In this document: positions 1 through 13,028 of the stretch, one piece after another
How positions within the stretch are numbered: position 1 is the first letter of the stretch
Layout of the letters: the number at the start of each line of letters is the position of its first letter
NCBI GenBank assembly: GCA_013339895.1
Contig: JABACO010000016.1
Coordinates: 4,111,767-4,175,766, forward strand
Origin: Ephydatia muelleri
Lineage: Eukaryota > Porifera > Demospongiae > Spongillida > Spongillidae
Length of the DNA: 64,000 nt
Direction of reading: 5' to 3'
Made by a program: the position numbers and the translations under genes
Notes under the pieces: generated by a model
Told to the model about the DNA's origin: nothing
The model's input: only the letters and a program-made list of their open reading frames with translations
Databases searched by the model: none

Positions 1-1628
1 CACCCAACAACATCATGTCCCTTTTCATTCAACCAAATAAGGTCTAATGTTTTACCACACAAAGGAACAAAAATCGAGCATCCAGATTGTTCATTGGTAA
101 CTTTGTCAAAATGTGCCTATATAAAAAAAAGGACCAATGCAAACATTTACAATGTTGCAATTTTTTTTCTTTGTTAGTGTACATTTTGTGCTGTTTTAAG
201 GAAATAATATTATATGCCTTTTATTGTACAAAAAGTGGTCTGGTTAATCATGCCAAACATTAGACAACAGAATTCATCACAACAGCTTCATTATTTCGCT
301 TACACATAACATGCCAAGATGGGTGCATATGCTAACAGGGTACTACCAATTATCTGAAATCGGTTAATTTTTGCTGTTAATGCCACACAATAATTAGCAG
401 AACAAAATATGTATGGTGCAATTAATTGAAACTGTAATGTGGTTGAACTGCAAAACAGCATTATAGCTCATCAATGCTTCGCACACTGTTTTGTATTCGA
501 GTGACCGTTTAGCCCCCAGCATCATGCAGTATGTACATAAATTCAATTATAAAAATATTATTTAAAAAGACAATTTAGCTTACGAGAAATTGTCAGTACA
601 AAGATTTTATGGTATTTGGAGGTTGGAAATTGTCAGTACAGAACAGTAACATATAACGTTGTACATATTCGTTATTGCCAACGTGAAAATGCAGATTAAC
701 AAAACACTGTTAATTAATTGAGTTCTAGATATAATACATCATCCACTACCATCCACTACAGCCAGTTATGGCTGATTGGTACGGTCAGCTATAGCTATAT
801 ATGCTGCATTTGTTTGTTTGCATTCTTGCTCCGCCTTCCTCCCGGGCCACCGATACCGTTTCTCCTCCCCTTACACAGTGAAGGAAACTGATCTACCCAA
901 CTTTGGTAGCAACCTAAGGCAGATTCCACAGATGCCTTATGCCCACCAACCGTACTCCGGAAGATAATTGCACGCTTTAATAAGCCTTGGTTCCACAGTA
1001 CCATACTCTCAAAGTTTACCGGTAACGTACTTGTAAAACACTGTCCACCACATTTTTGTGCCATCCGGTTTCTCCCGTGTTCCAACGTCTTAACCAATAC
1101 CCGTGGTCATGGCTTTCAAGCAATTGCTCCATTGGAGTAGCGGTTGGATTTATGGAAGCAGTTTTGAGTGAGTATACGATATCGTCGGAAATGTGTTGAA
1201 GATTACGCTCTAGTCCCTGACGTCACGATCAGGGCAGCTATGACCAAATATGGGATCGTTTCAGTGAAAAGGGCATGCTCCTCTACACATTGCTTCTTAC
1301 GCACTGAGAATCGGAGTTTCAGTCATGGAGTTGTAAGGCGCTGAATTTCTAATTAGCCATAATTTCAAGTTTTAAGCGTTACATTTATACTGGAAATTTA
1401 TCATGTTTGCTTTTCCCATATAATTATCATAATAAAGTTAATTATAAAATAAGCCATTGTAACAATGCCTTTGCAAAATTGTGACCAGTGTGGAATGGAA
1501 TGATATGCATCAATATAATTATGCACAGTTACAACAATTGCTATACATGTATAATTTGCAATCAATTTGCTGCCTTTAACAATGAAAACCCAAAAGTGTA
1601 ACAATGTTCCGAAGTACAACCATGTATG
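1..1628. other. 3' flank of PLAA with unclassified repeat DNA
   Basis: I see no convincing host gene here. An open frame at 776-967 (+) and an overlapping one at 795-1097 (-) lie in a less AT-rich patch (about 780-1290) that looks like repeat-derived DNA, but no protein domain is recognisable. The stretch 1300-1410 is related to 22606-22725 (see the repeat entry). Positions 1-775 are AT-rich with no feature I can support. Confidence 0.4.
1300..1410 (+). repeat. Dispersed repeat, copy 1 (matches 22606-22725)
   Basis: Both places share, in order, GAATCGGAG, GTCATGGAG, TGTAAGG, CTGAATTT, TAATTAGCCATA, AAGCGTTACATTT and GGAAATTT. They differ by scattered substitutions and small gaps. The second copy abuts the end of a Gypsy-like gag remnant, so the family may be part of that element. 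Confidence 0.7.
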
Positions 1629-4600
1629 CTACTTCAGGGCTTGTATAATCAGTTCAGCACACTGGCTCAACTGTTGAAAAAAGAAAGGAAGGTACTTGCA
1701 TATGCTAACTGAAAATTTACCTTTGGTGACTCAACAACATTGCACAATGGTTCTAATATAGATAATATGTCAAGTGGCCTTGCAGATCGCTTGACAAGTG
1801 ATCTATCGGTCGAGATCTGTGTGCAAAAACAAAAACAAATAAAAATGATGTCAATAAGGAGTATCATAATAAGCCTAAACATAAGTGCAGGAGCAATGGC
1901 TGATTGATAACTTTAATAATTTGCAAATAGTTTAGTTTCATCAATAAAAAAATGCCACCTATATATCAATGCCATGCCTGGAGGCAGTCGTCTGCACATG
2001 TGCATGCAAAGGGTCGAATCCCATTATGTGATCAAAGTGTAAAATCAAGAAGAACAATGACTCCTTTACCAAAGTTCCAATTCCTACTGCTGCCCGGAAT
2101 TTGGCCTCTGTGTCAGTGTTTGTTTGCAATATCTAATAGCACAGATATAAACATGTATGAAATAATTTTCAGATGCTTGAAATTCACTCACCTTGATGCA
2201 TGCTTGCACACAATCAGAAATCCCATCAACATAATTTTTACAATAGCAATAATGGCAGTAGCTGACAGAAGCAATAACATGTATAGATTAGAAACAACAC
2301 AATAGTGAAAATAGATAGTTACCATCTACAGTAAAATTAATTCATCTACGTGCACAAGTGCCATACGATCTGTACAAATGTGCAAACAATCCCATATCAG
2401 TGCGACTATATTGTTACAATTAAAATGCCACGAACATTTGATTAAAATGGTCATAAACACGAGAATTAGAAGAGTGATAATTATAGTGCAGTACAATAAT
2501 TGAGTGTCTCTATAGCTGCTTCTACATTGCCTCTAATACACTGGCGCATACGCATAAATCAGCGAATAATAATAGTGAAAATAAATAAAAGACAACAATT
2601 GCTGAATAATTTGGTAGAGTATAAATTTACTACAACTATTATGTCATAACACTGTAATATACTAATCAAAAAACCCTCCCCCAAGTAAGACAAATTTTTA
2701 TTTGAGCATGAGTAATGTTTGTAGCAGACCGAAATCCGTTAACCATCCATTCATCTCACAATTTCATTTGATTTTAGCAGGGTTCGATACATTTTCTAAA
2801 ACTGTTTATCACTTATTTACCTTAGTTAGTATAAATCAGTTAATTAGAATGCTGAGTTATTTAGTTTAAAAATCATTGTGCACATTTGTAGAATTGGAAT
2901 ATGCATATATGCTGATCATACAGGCCACACCTATACATTCTATATGTTTTTTATTTCCAAAGAAGTCACGAATCCTCTTCATAGGACAAGTTATACATAC
3001 AGGATAGTTGTGCACACCACTCGTGATATGGTGTAACTATGGTGTAACTTACTTCTGTATAATAGTGGCCACCGCTATCTGACTCAGTTTAGTACTTGCT
3101 GGCAGTAGTCGAACTATTTCAGGCAGCACCTAAAGAAAGTACAAACACCGTTTAAATTATTATTATTTTGGTTAACTGTAAAATTTGGCAGATTGGCATT
3201 ACAATTAGCAGCATAACGAGAGGTAATTAAATTATTTACACTAAATGGAATGTTCCCATAAAGTTACATGATATGAATTCCTTTGTCATTGTGATGGAAA
3301 CAACAAAATTAATTGAATCAAAGTGCATCAGCAGTAATGGTAGGGGCTTATTCATACAATAATTTTCTTTCCAATATGCAATACAATAAAATTGTCACAT
3401 TCATTATAATGCGAGAGCACACTAAAAGAAATCAAATTTCACCTGCTTTGAGAGAAGCCCCTGTAATGATTATCAGTGAGAAGGCTAAAAAAGAGTTGTA
3501 ATGAGCATAGTGCAAATTGTCCCAAATGAATAAAGCAGCCGTCTAGCTGCTACTCTTCAGCTTTGATCCCAAATCTATTCAATCTCCTACAAATCTTTCC
3601 CATTTCTGGAGTGTCTTTGGAGTGAAGGTTCTAACACGAACTTTTCATGCTGCGTGGTGTGAGAAGTACAGCTGGCTGCAATATGATGCTCCTATGATAC
3701 AGTGTACCACTAGTACGCGTCAAGCTCGGACTGAACAGAAATTTCTGAAATGCACAAAGTGTAGCCTAGGTTATAACTAACTGGAATAGCTTTGGACTGT
3801 GATTAGCATAGAGAGGCTATTGAGATCCTTGAGATGCATAACAAACTGGCAATGTGGGTGGGAGATTGAGTGCAAAACACAACACTGAGAGAAAGATGAA
3901 CAGAGCGATGTTAAGAAAAATTGTATAGAATGTTTGCTACATTCATGTCATGTTATAGTCGTAAGGGGACACAATTATCTAAACAATGGCAGATCAAGAG
4001 GGGAAGGGTGCACACCCACCTCTCTTATTAATTTGGGTATGTACCCTCCCCTCCAGCTCAGTTCAGTAATATAATACATATGTAGCTATTTTTTTGAGCA
4101 GCAAGTTTGCCAATAAAGCGTTTATATTAGATAAATATAAGAGCTTGATCAAAAAATGGCAGATACTAACAACATTCAACTACACTCATGCTCAATGCAT
4201 AAGGTCTATACTCACAGAATTTGGAACTTTATGGTCATCATTTGTGATCATTTAGTGACTTCGATGCCTGAAAATCTGCATCAGCTTAACTATGTTTCCT
4301 TGCACTGATACTAATTCATTAATTATAACCATTTATACACTGATCATCATTGATGCGTATGTACTCCACTGGATATGTATGAAGGACTTTCATGTATACT
4401 GTACTTATCTTAAAAACAACTACAATACTGTATGTATACTAACAATGTGTACACAGATGTGTTTTAAAGAACTGTTGTGGTGGGGACCCCTAAATCCTGG
4501 ATCTTGCCACTGCCAAGAGCAGTTTTTACTGTTATGAACATTGGGAGTGGTTCATTGCCCAGAAATACCAGCTTGAATGCAGCAGGAATCTAACAAGTAC

Positions 4601-7600
4601 ACATTCAGCTTAGGACTATGCAGATCTGCTCTTAGTTGCTGGGGCTACGGGTGCAAAGCTGAAGAGCAAGCAGAGGAGAGGCACCAGCAACAAAAGAATC
4701 ATGGGCGTGCAGAAGAAGAGAGATGCCAACGACAAGAGAAACCCTACTGAGCGGAGCTAACTGATTGTGTTGACTTACAGGCTTAGTTTACCACTTTTGA
4801 AAGGATGATGGTCGCCCATGAAGTGAATAAGGAAAAATCAGGACCGATGCAGGAGGTCCTATGTAGGATTGGCTTATGTAGGACTGGTACTGCATGGTTT
4901 TTGGATGAGCACTTGCAAAGCATTGCCTCCATTCACTGACTAGTATGCCATCTATCAATGGTATCACATACATTAATGTTTACAGACACTGTGCGTACTG
5001 ACGAACAGTGCCGTTGTTGTGGAATAGCAGGTTGATACCAATAATAATATCCACATTAAACTTTTTTTCCTTTGATCATGTGTAACTTGCATGCGTTAGG
5101 AACATCTAATAAAGACAAAATTGCAGCATTTGACTTTCAGAGGTGCCTATAAGAATAAGATGTACAAGCATTAGATGGTCTTCATATTAAATGGAAAAGC
5201 CGGACAAGACAAATACTGAGCAACTTCTATAGGCTTTTTTCCTGGCCTGGTACTAGCAACAATGTTTTTTATTGCAGAATATTATCGGAACTGCCCAAGC
5301 TGTTAGAAGGTCACTTCTAAATGGGTGAGCTCAGCAACTGGTATCCTACCAGTAATTGCTGAACCTTTTACAGGATCACTTTTAAAAATATTATTGGACC
5401 TCGCACTAGGAGTACATCTGAGAATCGTTGTACTCTTCGATCTTCATCAGTATTGGTTGGGTAGTCACCTAACTGGTCAAGTCAATAATGGGCATATGCA
5501 AATATTAATTGACCCCTTTTTCTTTCTTTATTCTGGTGCATAAAATTTAAGTCCTACATGTTGCAAAATGAAGGGCTATTTAGTTGTTGCATGCAATCAA
5601 CCCCCACTGTAACTTGTTATTTGCATTTGCACCACCCAATCCTACTGTACATACCATGTATGTACATCTTTGCAAATTGCTTCCTACAGTGACACTATTA
5701 TTTATATGATTGGATTTGGTAATATGATATGTAGTTGCAGTTGGCAATACATAATTCATTGTGTATATCCTTCCAATTCTTAATGCAGATTTAAATTAGA
5801 TTCTAATGCTAGCTGTAGTGAGTTCACTGAATTCAAGACTAGAGCCACGAGCGTTGCTGGCATTTAGTAGTCCAGAATGAGGGATATGCATTGTACTATA
5901 ATTCAGAAGCTCGACATTCTATTGCCATGACCTCATGATCAATTAGAACTAGTAGCTTGAAATGGAGCAATATTTCATCAGGGCATTAATTATTTTCGAA
6001 GTGCAGCTAGTTTTACAAAAGACAATACTCCAGGATGAGGTCAAATGATGTAAACAATGAAATTATTATCAAGCTTCAAACAGTTCCATACAGTTGTAAG
6101 TTGCTGGTTTGCATACCTTTACTTCATGACAACCCCAATGCTAGAGTATTTGTGTACTGCAACTAGCAATGATTCAAGGGCATGTGTACCAACTGATAAA
6201 ATGCAGTAGTAGTCAATAAACTGGTAAGGACACATGCAAGTACATAGTAAGTATGGTAGTAAGAATAACTCCAGTTTATTTATATGCATAGTTAAACAAC
6301 AAAAACTGTACACACCATTGGCCTCTTGAGATCCACCAAGGATAGACACTGTGGCTGTGCAAACATGTTGGCAATGCATCGCAGAACTAGTAACTGGTTC
6401 TTGCTGTCAGTAGTGGTGCCACTGGCAGAAAAAATAATAATACAAATCGTCACATGTGCATGCATGCATATGCATAGTACATGTACATATATGATATTAA
6501 ATATTATACTGCTATAAGCATCCATGGGCCATCGTCACACACATGTACACTCTTACAATGCTGAGTTCTTATAATAATCAAGTGAGTTCATGCAATGAAT
6601 GTTGCATAGACATGCACGGACTGCTGCATGTGCCTTAGCTTAGGCCACATATTTACTTCTTGAAAGATGAAACATCATGCACAAAATGTCTCAACATGCC
6701 TGTAATCAAACGGTAATCTGTTAGCAGCAAGGCAGGCTGTTCTGATACTCAAAACATTCAGCTAGTATAAGCAATGCTTGTACTGATAAAGAACCCAAGC
6801 ATGTGAAGCTTCACAGACCTAGGTTGGTTAGGGACTTGTTTTTCTCTTTGCAAAGTTATCTGACATGTGTGACTGGGGTGAAGGATCACATGAAAGATGT
6901 ACTTTGCCCTGAAACCCACAACAGTGAGCACCCGGAAGAAGCAGATGGAAAAAGAAGCAAATGTTCCTAAAGGTCCAAGAGCCTGAAGCTGAAATGAGAA
7001 AGAAGCTTGGTCTAAATCACAAAGGCAAGCACCTGAGTCCAAAGAACACCTTACAGCTTGCTTTGCATTTTTGCCTACACAATAGTGGCTCAGTACAAAG
7101 CTGGGTTTCCAGTATCAAGTACTTTGCTCATGCCAATGGTGTTTGGTTTCTTCCAGATTTGTAAGATAACCTGGGTGCCTTCCAAGCCAAGCACTGCTCC
7201 AAAAAGGTTATACAGTGGGGGTATATTTTTGCGCATACCACTGATTATCCACAAATATACCCTCTGTGTGAATAGCTTGTATACGCTTGCTTACACTGCT
7301 GCTTAACACTTTGCCTGAGTATTCTACCGGTATACTTCACTGCTGTATACTATTGTGCGTTATACAACGAAACATATGCAACATGGTTATATCTGTGTAA
7401 ATCTGCTTTGATTACGCAAACATATACCACTGGCAGGTAAACAAGCTAAATTTGCGCAGTTGTCAAATATGTGTAACTCTCATAAATAACTCAGTGCCAA
7501 ATACAAGCAGCTGCAAAATGATTAGTTATCAGAGAACATTTTCAGCACTAAGAGGCGGTTCAATCCAGGTAATCATTTCAGGTACACATGCATGTGTATA

Positions 7601-10600
7601 TTTAAGTGAATTTGCAGATATCAAGTAGCAGCACACCAACAAGATCAATCATGCAAGCTTCAAAATTCTTTTCTGCTTCTCAATTCTACAATCGCCATTC
7701 AGATGTGACGTCAATGATTCTGATGTGACATTTGGCAATCAGGAATGACAATTCCTTTTTACAACACCATCAGATCCAGCAAATGCAAACATTTCTTAGC
7801 AAATTGAAGGAACTCGAGATTGATGTCTGAGTCTCAGGTTCCACAACATGCCCCAAAAACAATGTGCTGCAAAGTAAACAAACAAAATCTCCATCATAAA
7901 ATATATTTATAAAATGGCCGACATCGAACTTAGACATATCATTGAATAAAGCAACTTCCCATAAAAACAGGAACATGCTCTTCTTCAACTCTGTCCAACT
8001 CTTCATCACTGACGCTACTACTAGTATCCAGTGCTGGATCCATCTGTTGCTGGATTTGCAGGCAATTCAGCACGTGGAAATGACTCAGCCACATTCCGCA
8101 AGCTGTAAGGTTCTAGCATGAAACTTCTTTCCCTTGTGGATGGTGTTGAATGCACGCATTAGGTGATGCTGTTACTGATATCCAAAGACAGGTTTGTAAA
8201 AAGAAAGCATTGTGGCCTCATTGTTCTTATGATGAAACAGAATTGGACTTTTGAAATATGTTTATGCCCTTTGATCTAATTCAATACATCATTTTGTCAA
8301 CAAATCTGCAGGCTAAAATGGCTCAGTATCCTCTGATATTTGAAAAGTGTCACATTTGTTTGGCATGTTGCTTGCAATGACTTTAGAACCTCCATTTGGG
8401 GATCAACATGATCTGTGAAATCTTGAGAGTGGGATCATTCCTGCAATGAGATATGTCACGGCATGAGTTTGAAAGGATCCTTCCTTTGCAACTTCCATTT
8501 TTGTGTGTATACAGATGATCAGCTGCAGCAGAATTCTTGGGTTTCCATTCGTGGAGCAGTTGACAGCTTTAACAAAATCGTGAAGAAGTGATCTAGGCCT
8601 CCCACATGTTACAAACATTATTTGCAAACCAGAGCCTGTTAGTACGGAGTATTGTAACTTAGCTTGTGTCAAGATTGGTATAATGCTGCAGCTGGAAATC
8701 GATGAAGGAAAAGAGAAAATGAGAACAAAAGAGTTTGCTTGAGAGTATGGTTCAGGAACATCATGTTTACTGTGGTTGACCAGTCCTTGGAGTGAATCAA
8801 AACACACTGTTGTAGCTGACTTAGCTTTTGCACCTGTCATGTCAGCAGAGCTCTTCTGAATTACTGTGGGTTGCATTTCATAGGTTTGGTGAAAACTGCC
8901 ACCAAGGGTTTTCCAAAGGTGTGGCTACAGCAGCAAACATGGAGCTTATGCCGTCCTGCAAACAAGGTTGAATGATTTTTCATACATGCCCATAGGTTGG
9001 AATGACAGGAAACTCAAATTCCTAGTTGCAAGTGCTGGTGTGACAACAGAAGCCAGGACACCAGCATTGAAGAAGCGAATAAAAGAATGTACAATAGCTG
9101 ACCATACAACTGCCCCCTCACTTCTATAAAGAAGTGAAGAGGCCCTCTGTTGTTGAACAGTACTTTAGTACAGCCAATACTACTGATGTTCACAACCACC
9201 TTCGCCAAAGGGGCCTCCAGCTTGAAAGGCAATGGCATACACATACTTGGTGGCATCGCAACTTTGTAACACTTATAGGCATGTGTGAAACTGATGCCTA
9301 TCTTATTTATCCCAATAGGCTACTAAGAAGCTAATCTTACACAGAGTATTCTCTGAGCGGTTAGCATTACAACTTGTAACATTCAAACCTAAGTCTAAAT
9401 CAGGGCCGGCCTCTCGTCTTGGGTCAAGGTGAAATGAAAGTGATGTTTCACCTATTCAGCCACTTAACACCTTTGTTGCAATTGCCGTTGACACTCATAC
9501 CCTCAAGGGCAACATGAGGCCAAGTCTCTTGTTTGAATACAAGAGATCTTGTATAGAAAGCTTTAGCCATGATCACGAAAACAACAATGGCAGCGATTCC
9601 CATCCAGAGAAAGTGCTCAGTTTGCTACATTAGAAAAACCTGCACTACTGCATGAATGCTAAACTACATGTAGTAAGGGTGAATTTGTGACTGAGTGTCA
9701 TCCAAACAGCACAAAGAATGGCATCGTTACCTGCCTAGCTCGTTTAAGTGGCTCTTCAATCACTGTAACTTGCTTTTTTTTTTCTTTGCCATAGCAAAAA
9801 CCACATTAAACTCAACATTCGTATCCATTTCAACCCATTTATGTGTGCAACTTACATTTGCCTACCGGTAGGCTAAGACAGTCTATCGGTAGGTATTGAT
9901 GTAACATTAACAGTAGGACATATCCATGTAAACAACTTACATTTATACCGCATGTGTGTTGTACTGTATTGACATGTAACATGAAATAGTTTTAGTACCT
10001 TCATTTGTGATTGAAAACTAAACTAATGGGAGATTAATATGTCAATTGGATTCAGTCTTGAATATATTAACAAAAGATATAAAGGTATGAAAGTATAAAA
10101 TAAACTGCTATTATATGTCCATGCATACTTACTAGTACTTTAGTGTAATACATATCACATCATATATCAAGAGTGAAATAGTATAATAAAGCTACACTGT
10201 GTGGTATTGTGCAGCGTAGTTCTGTGTTTTGCACACCCATATATAGTAAGTCCATAGGTTACCCAGGGATAATTTATTTACCAATGGTAAACCACAACAA
10301 CATTCAGAAACAAATTCAATGCAGCAAAAGGGATATAACTTACAAGGCATATTCCAAAAGTTGCTTAAAGAGTCCTTCACCACTGTCAGGAGATGAAAAG
10401 AAATAACTACTTGCGGAGCTGTTTAGAATAGCAACTCTTAGAATGTCCAGACCTGTGTAAAAATAGGTCTCACTGTTCATAAATAAGAAACACTATTGGA
10501 CATAAACACATATAAGGGTAAACACTGACATTATACACAATTGTATTCATACAACACACAGTTTACAGAACAAACACGATGAGATGGTAAAAGCAAGAAG

Positions 10601-13028
10601 GTTGGTTGGCGTAATAAAATATGCCCTTTCATGTACTGAACGAAATTATGTGACTGGCTAATAGACAGTGACATTTTAATATACAGCATACACATGCATG
10701 AATGTATGCATATAGGGGATCCCGAACAAAGAAAGCACGTTGTTAGAACTAAATGTAATGCAGGCATACTGCTTCATATTTCAAAATCCATTCGTAGCTT
10801 TTTCTGCCAATTTGGGAGCGGTACACATTTTAGTGATGCATTTAAGAGAAGGAGCATGCAAATCTTTTATAGTTGGATGGATAGTTACAAAATTCTGCTA
10901 GACCTCAGTCGTCGCCAGTAATTTACAACTGCAGATGCTACATGTATATCACTATCATTGACCTGGAATGGAATTTGAGCAATTGAATAAGGTCAGCTGG
11001 TGTGAATATTGTAATATTACACTGTTTATGGTATTAAAAATTTGGTTTAAAATTACATATTACAACTACACTGAAAACCTGTGCAACAAATTATGATGAA
11101 AACCAAAACGTCAACTGGTAGTTTATTTATTTATAGGTAATCATGCAAGAAAGTATGTTAGATAAATGTAGGTTGGACTGGTGTTAAAGTAGAAATAGGG
11201 TTGATAGTTTGAAGCATGGTGTAATTAGGGGATATAACAGAACAAGTTACATGCAGCCCTGCATATTAGAGTTCTGTGTGACAATCAACAAAATGTAGGC
11301 ACAACCATTTTCCCATCCTAAAACTTCTTTATTCAAACTGTCACTCAGGCCACTGCTATGTAGCATGTGTTATCTCTCACATTACATTTGATTCAAAAAC
11401 TATTGACTTACTATCACGTTTTACACCAGACAGCCCTACATCCAACAATCCTTTTCGTAAGAGATGAACCTACTTACCGTATGTTATTATTAATTTTAGT
11501 TCGATCTATTATAGAGAAACCAAACTATTCCTATTCATGCTTTTTGTGTGATGGTTTGAAACACAGGCATACTGTATTGTTATTTGTGCCCTGACACGGC
11601 CCATAATAACACAGGGGAGTAGAGCACTACTGCTATTTTGAATTCATCTTTAGAAGCATTAATAATACTATGAAAAAGTATATATAATTGAGATCCATTC
11701 CCATTTTTGATTCTATATTTGACATCACAATCCGTACAACGTGATTGCTTTGAATATAAAAAGTTTTATTTTCCCGCACACTTCGATACACTATTTGAGA
11801 AAAAAGAGAAAACGTAATTCACTTGTGGCTACTGTTGCAACAATTTTGATATAAACAGATGTAAGGCCTAAAAAAGTGTAGACATGAATAAATAAAACTT
11901 TATACTGGCACATCACACTGCGTAAAAAGGGTTGTATAACATTAATTAGTATTGGGACATAATGTCCCAATACACACTCTTAAATACATGTTAATTACTG
12001 TTATATGCACAATCCTTTTTACACAGTGTGAATGGCGGCTAAAAAAACCGTGACTTGTTCATAGCTATCTCTAGTCACAAAAATTCTTCTATTTCCATGT
12101 GAGTTTGTGTACATCATGATTGCTATTACTATATCTTGCATAGAGCATGTGAAATCAGCTTTTAAGGAACATTTTAATCCATAAAGTACGAAATATTGCT
12201 GAAAGGTTATGTACAAGTACATTGCTAAACTAAGAACCATACAGCACATTAGGGTTAGCTAAGAAATACGAAACATAAATTGTGCTCCATCTCTGAATGT
12301 GATTATACATAGCAATGTAACAATATCAGGCAGTACTGTGCATGATACAAAATACTCATCCAAAACGTGCTACATGACAATGTTTGGATCATCAACCTGG
12401 AAGAAGTTGATCATTAGGCCATCCAAGCAAAATATGAATCAGATGCATGTCATCCCCACTGAAAAGAGCCATTGGATCAGCAGACAACCGCACACAAACA
12501 TCTGTGCAGGAATGAATTCAAAAAAGAGCTAAATGAAAAATACTAAATTATTCATCCTAATAATGAATACTTTATTCATGAAAAAATGTTCCCCAACAAA
12601 TTTCAACCCTGTAGTGATAGATTGATAAAATAATGCATAGAATCTGTACCTCGCAGTTGTATCATTTGCCATTCCTGCAGCTTCTTTTCCTATTGGAGAT
12701 CAATATTCTATAGCACTATTCTTTAAAAAGGGCCTTACCTCAATCATAGTGGCACTGAATTCCTTGATTTTTCCCATCACCTTGTCCCAATACTCTTTGG
12801 GACTATTGAATGTCTGATAGTCAACCTTGAAACAAATATAAGTAGTAGGAGAGGGAATGAAAACATGCAGAAAATGATAATTCGTATATGCGAAGAATGA
12901 CAATTCTAAATGCTCAGAAAAAATTAACATAATAGCAAGATGCAGATACACATTTGACATTAAAGGTACCAAACAGGACTTACAGTTGGAAAGAATGAAT
13001 TTTTTTCAGTTCCTAATGGCTCAATGGT
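1629..13028 (-). CDS. PLAA: PLAA exons 21-31: PUL domain and C-terminus
   Basis: Exon 21 (12984-13028) ends KNSFFPT. Exon 22 (12739-12825) reads VDYQTFNSPKEYWDKVMGKI. Exon 23 (12650-12689) reads EKKLQEWQMIQLR. Exon 25 (10344-10472) has GLDILRVAILNSSAS. Exon 26 (6316-6403) has KNQLLVLRCIANMFAQPQC. Exon 27 (3053-3129) has VLPEIVRLLPASTKLSQIA. Exon 28 (2192-2261) ends SDCVQACIK. Exon 29 (2070-2132) has TEAKFRAAVGIGTL. Exon 30 (1721-1816) starts ISTDRSLVK. Exon 31 (1629-1670) ends LSQCAELIIQALK plus stop. These align end to end with the armadillo-like PUL domain, which in family members binds the C-terminal tail of p97/VCP. Exon 24 (10904-10996) is the one problem: its two halves are in different frames. 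Confidence 0.9.

Noticed and set aside
8403-8876. 157-codon minus-strand frame
   Set aside because: No recognisable domain and no exon-like signals; the opposite strand carries piggyBac-like remnants just downstream, so it is probably a shadow of a decayed element.
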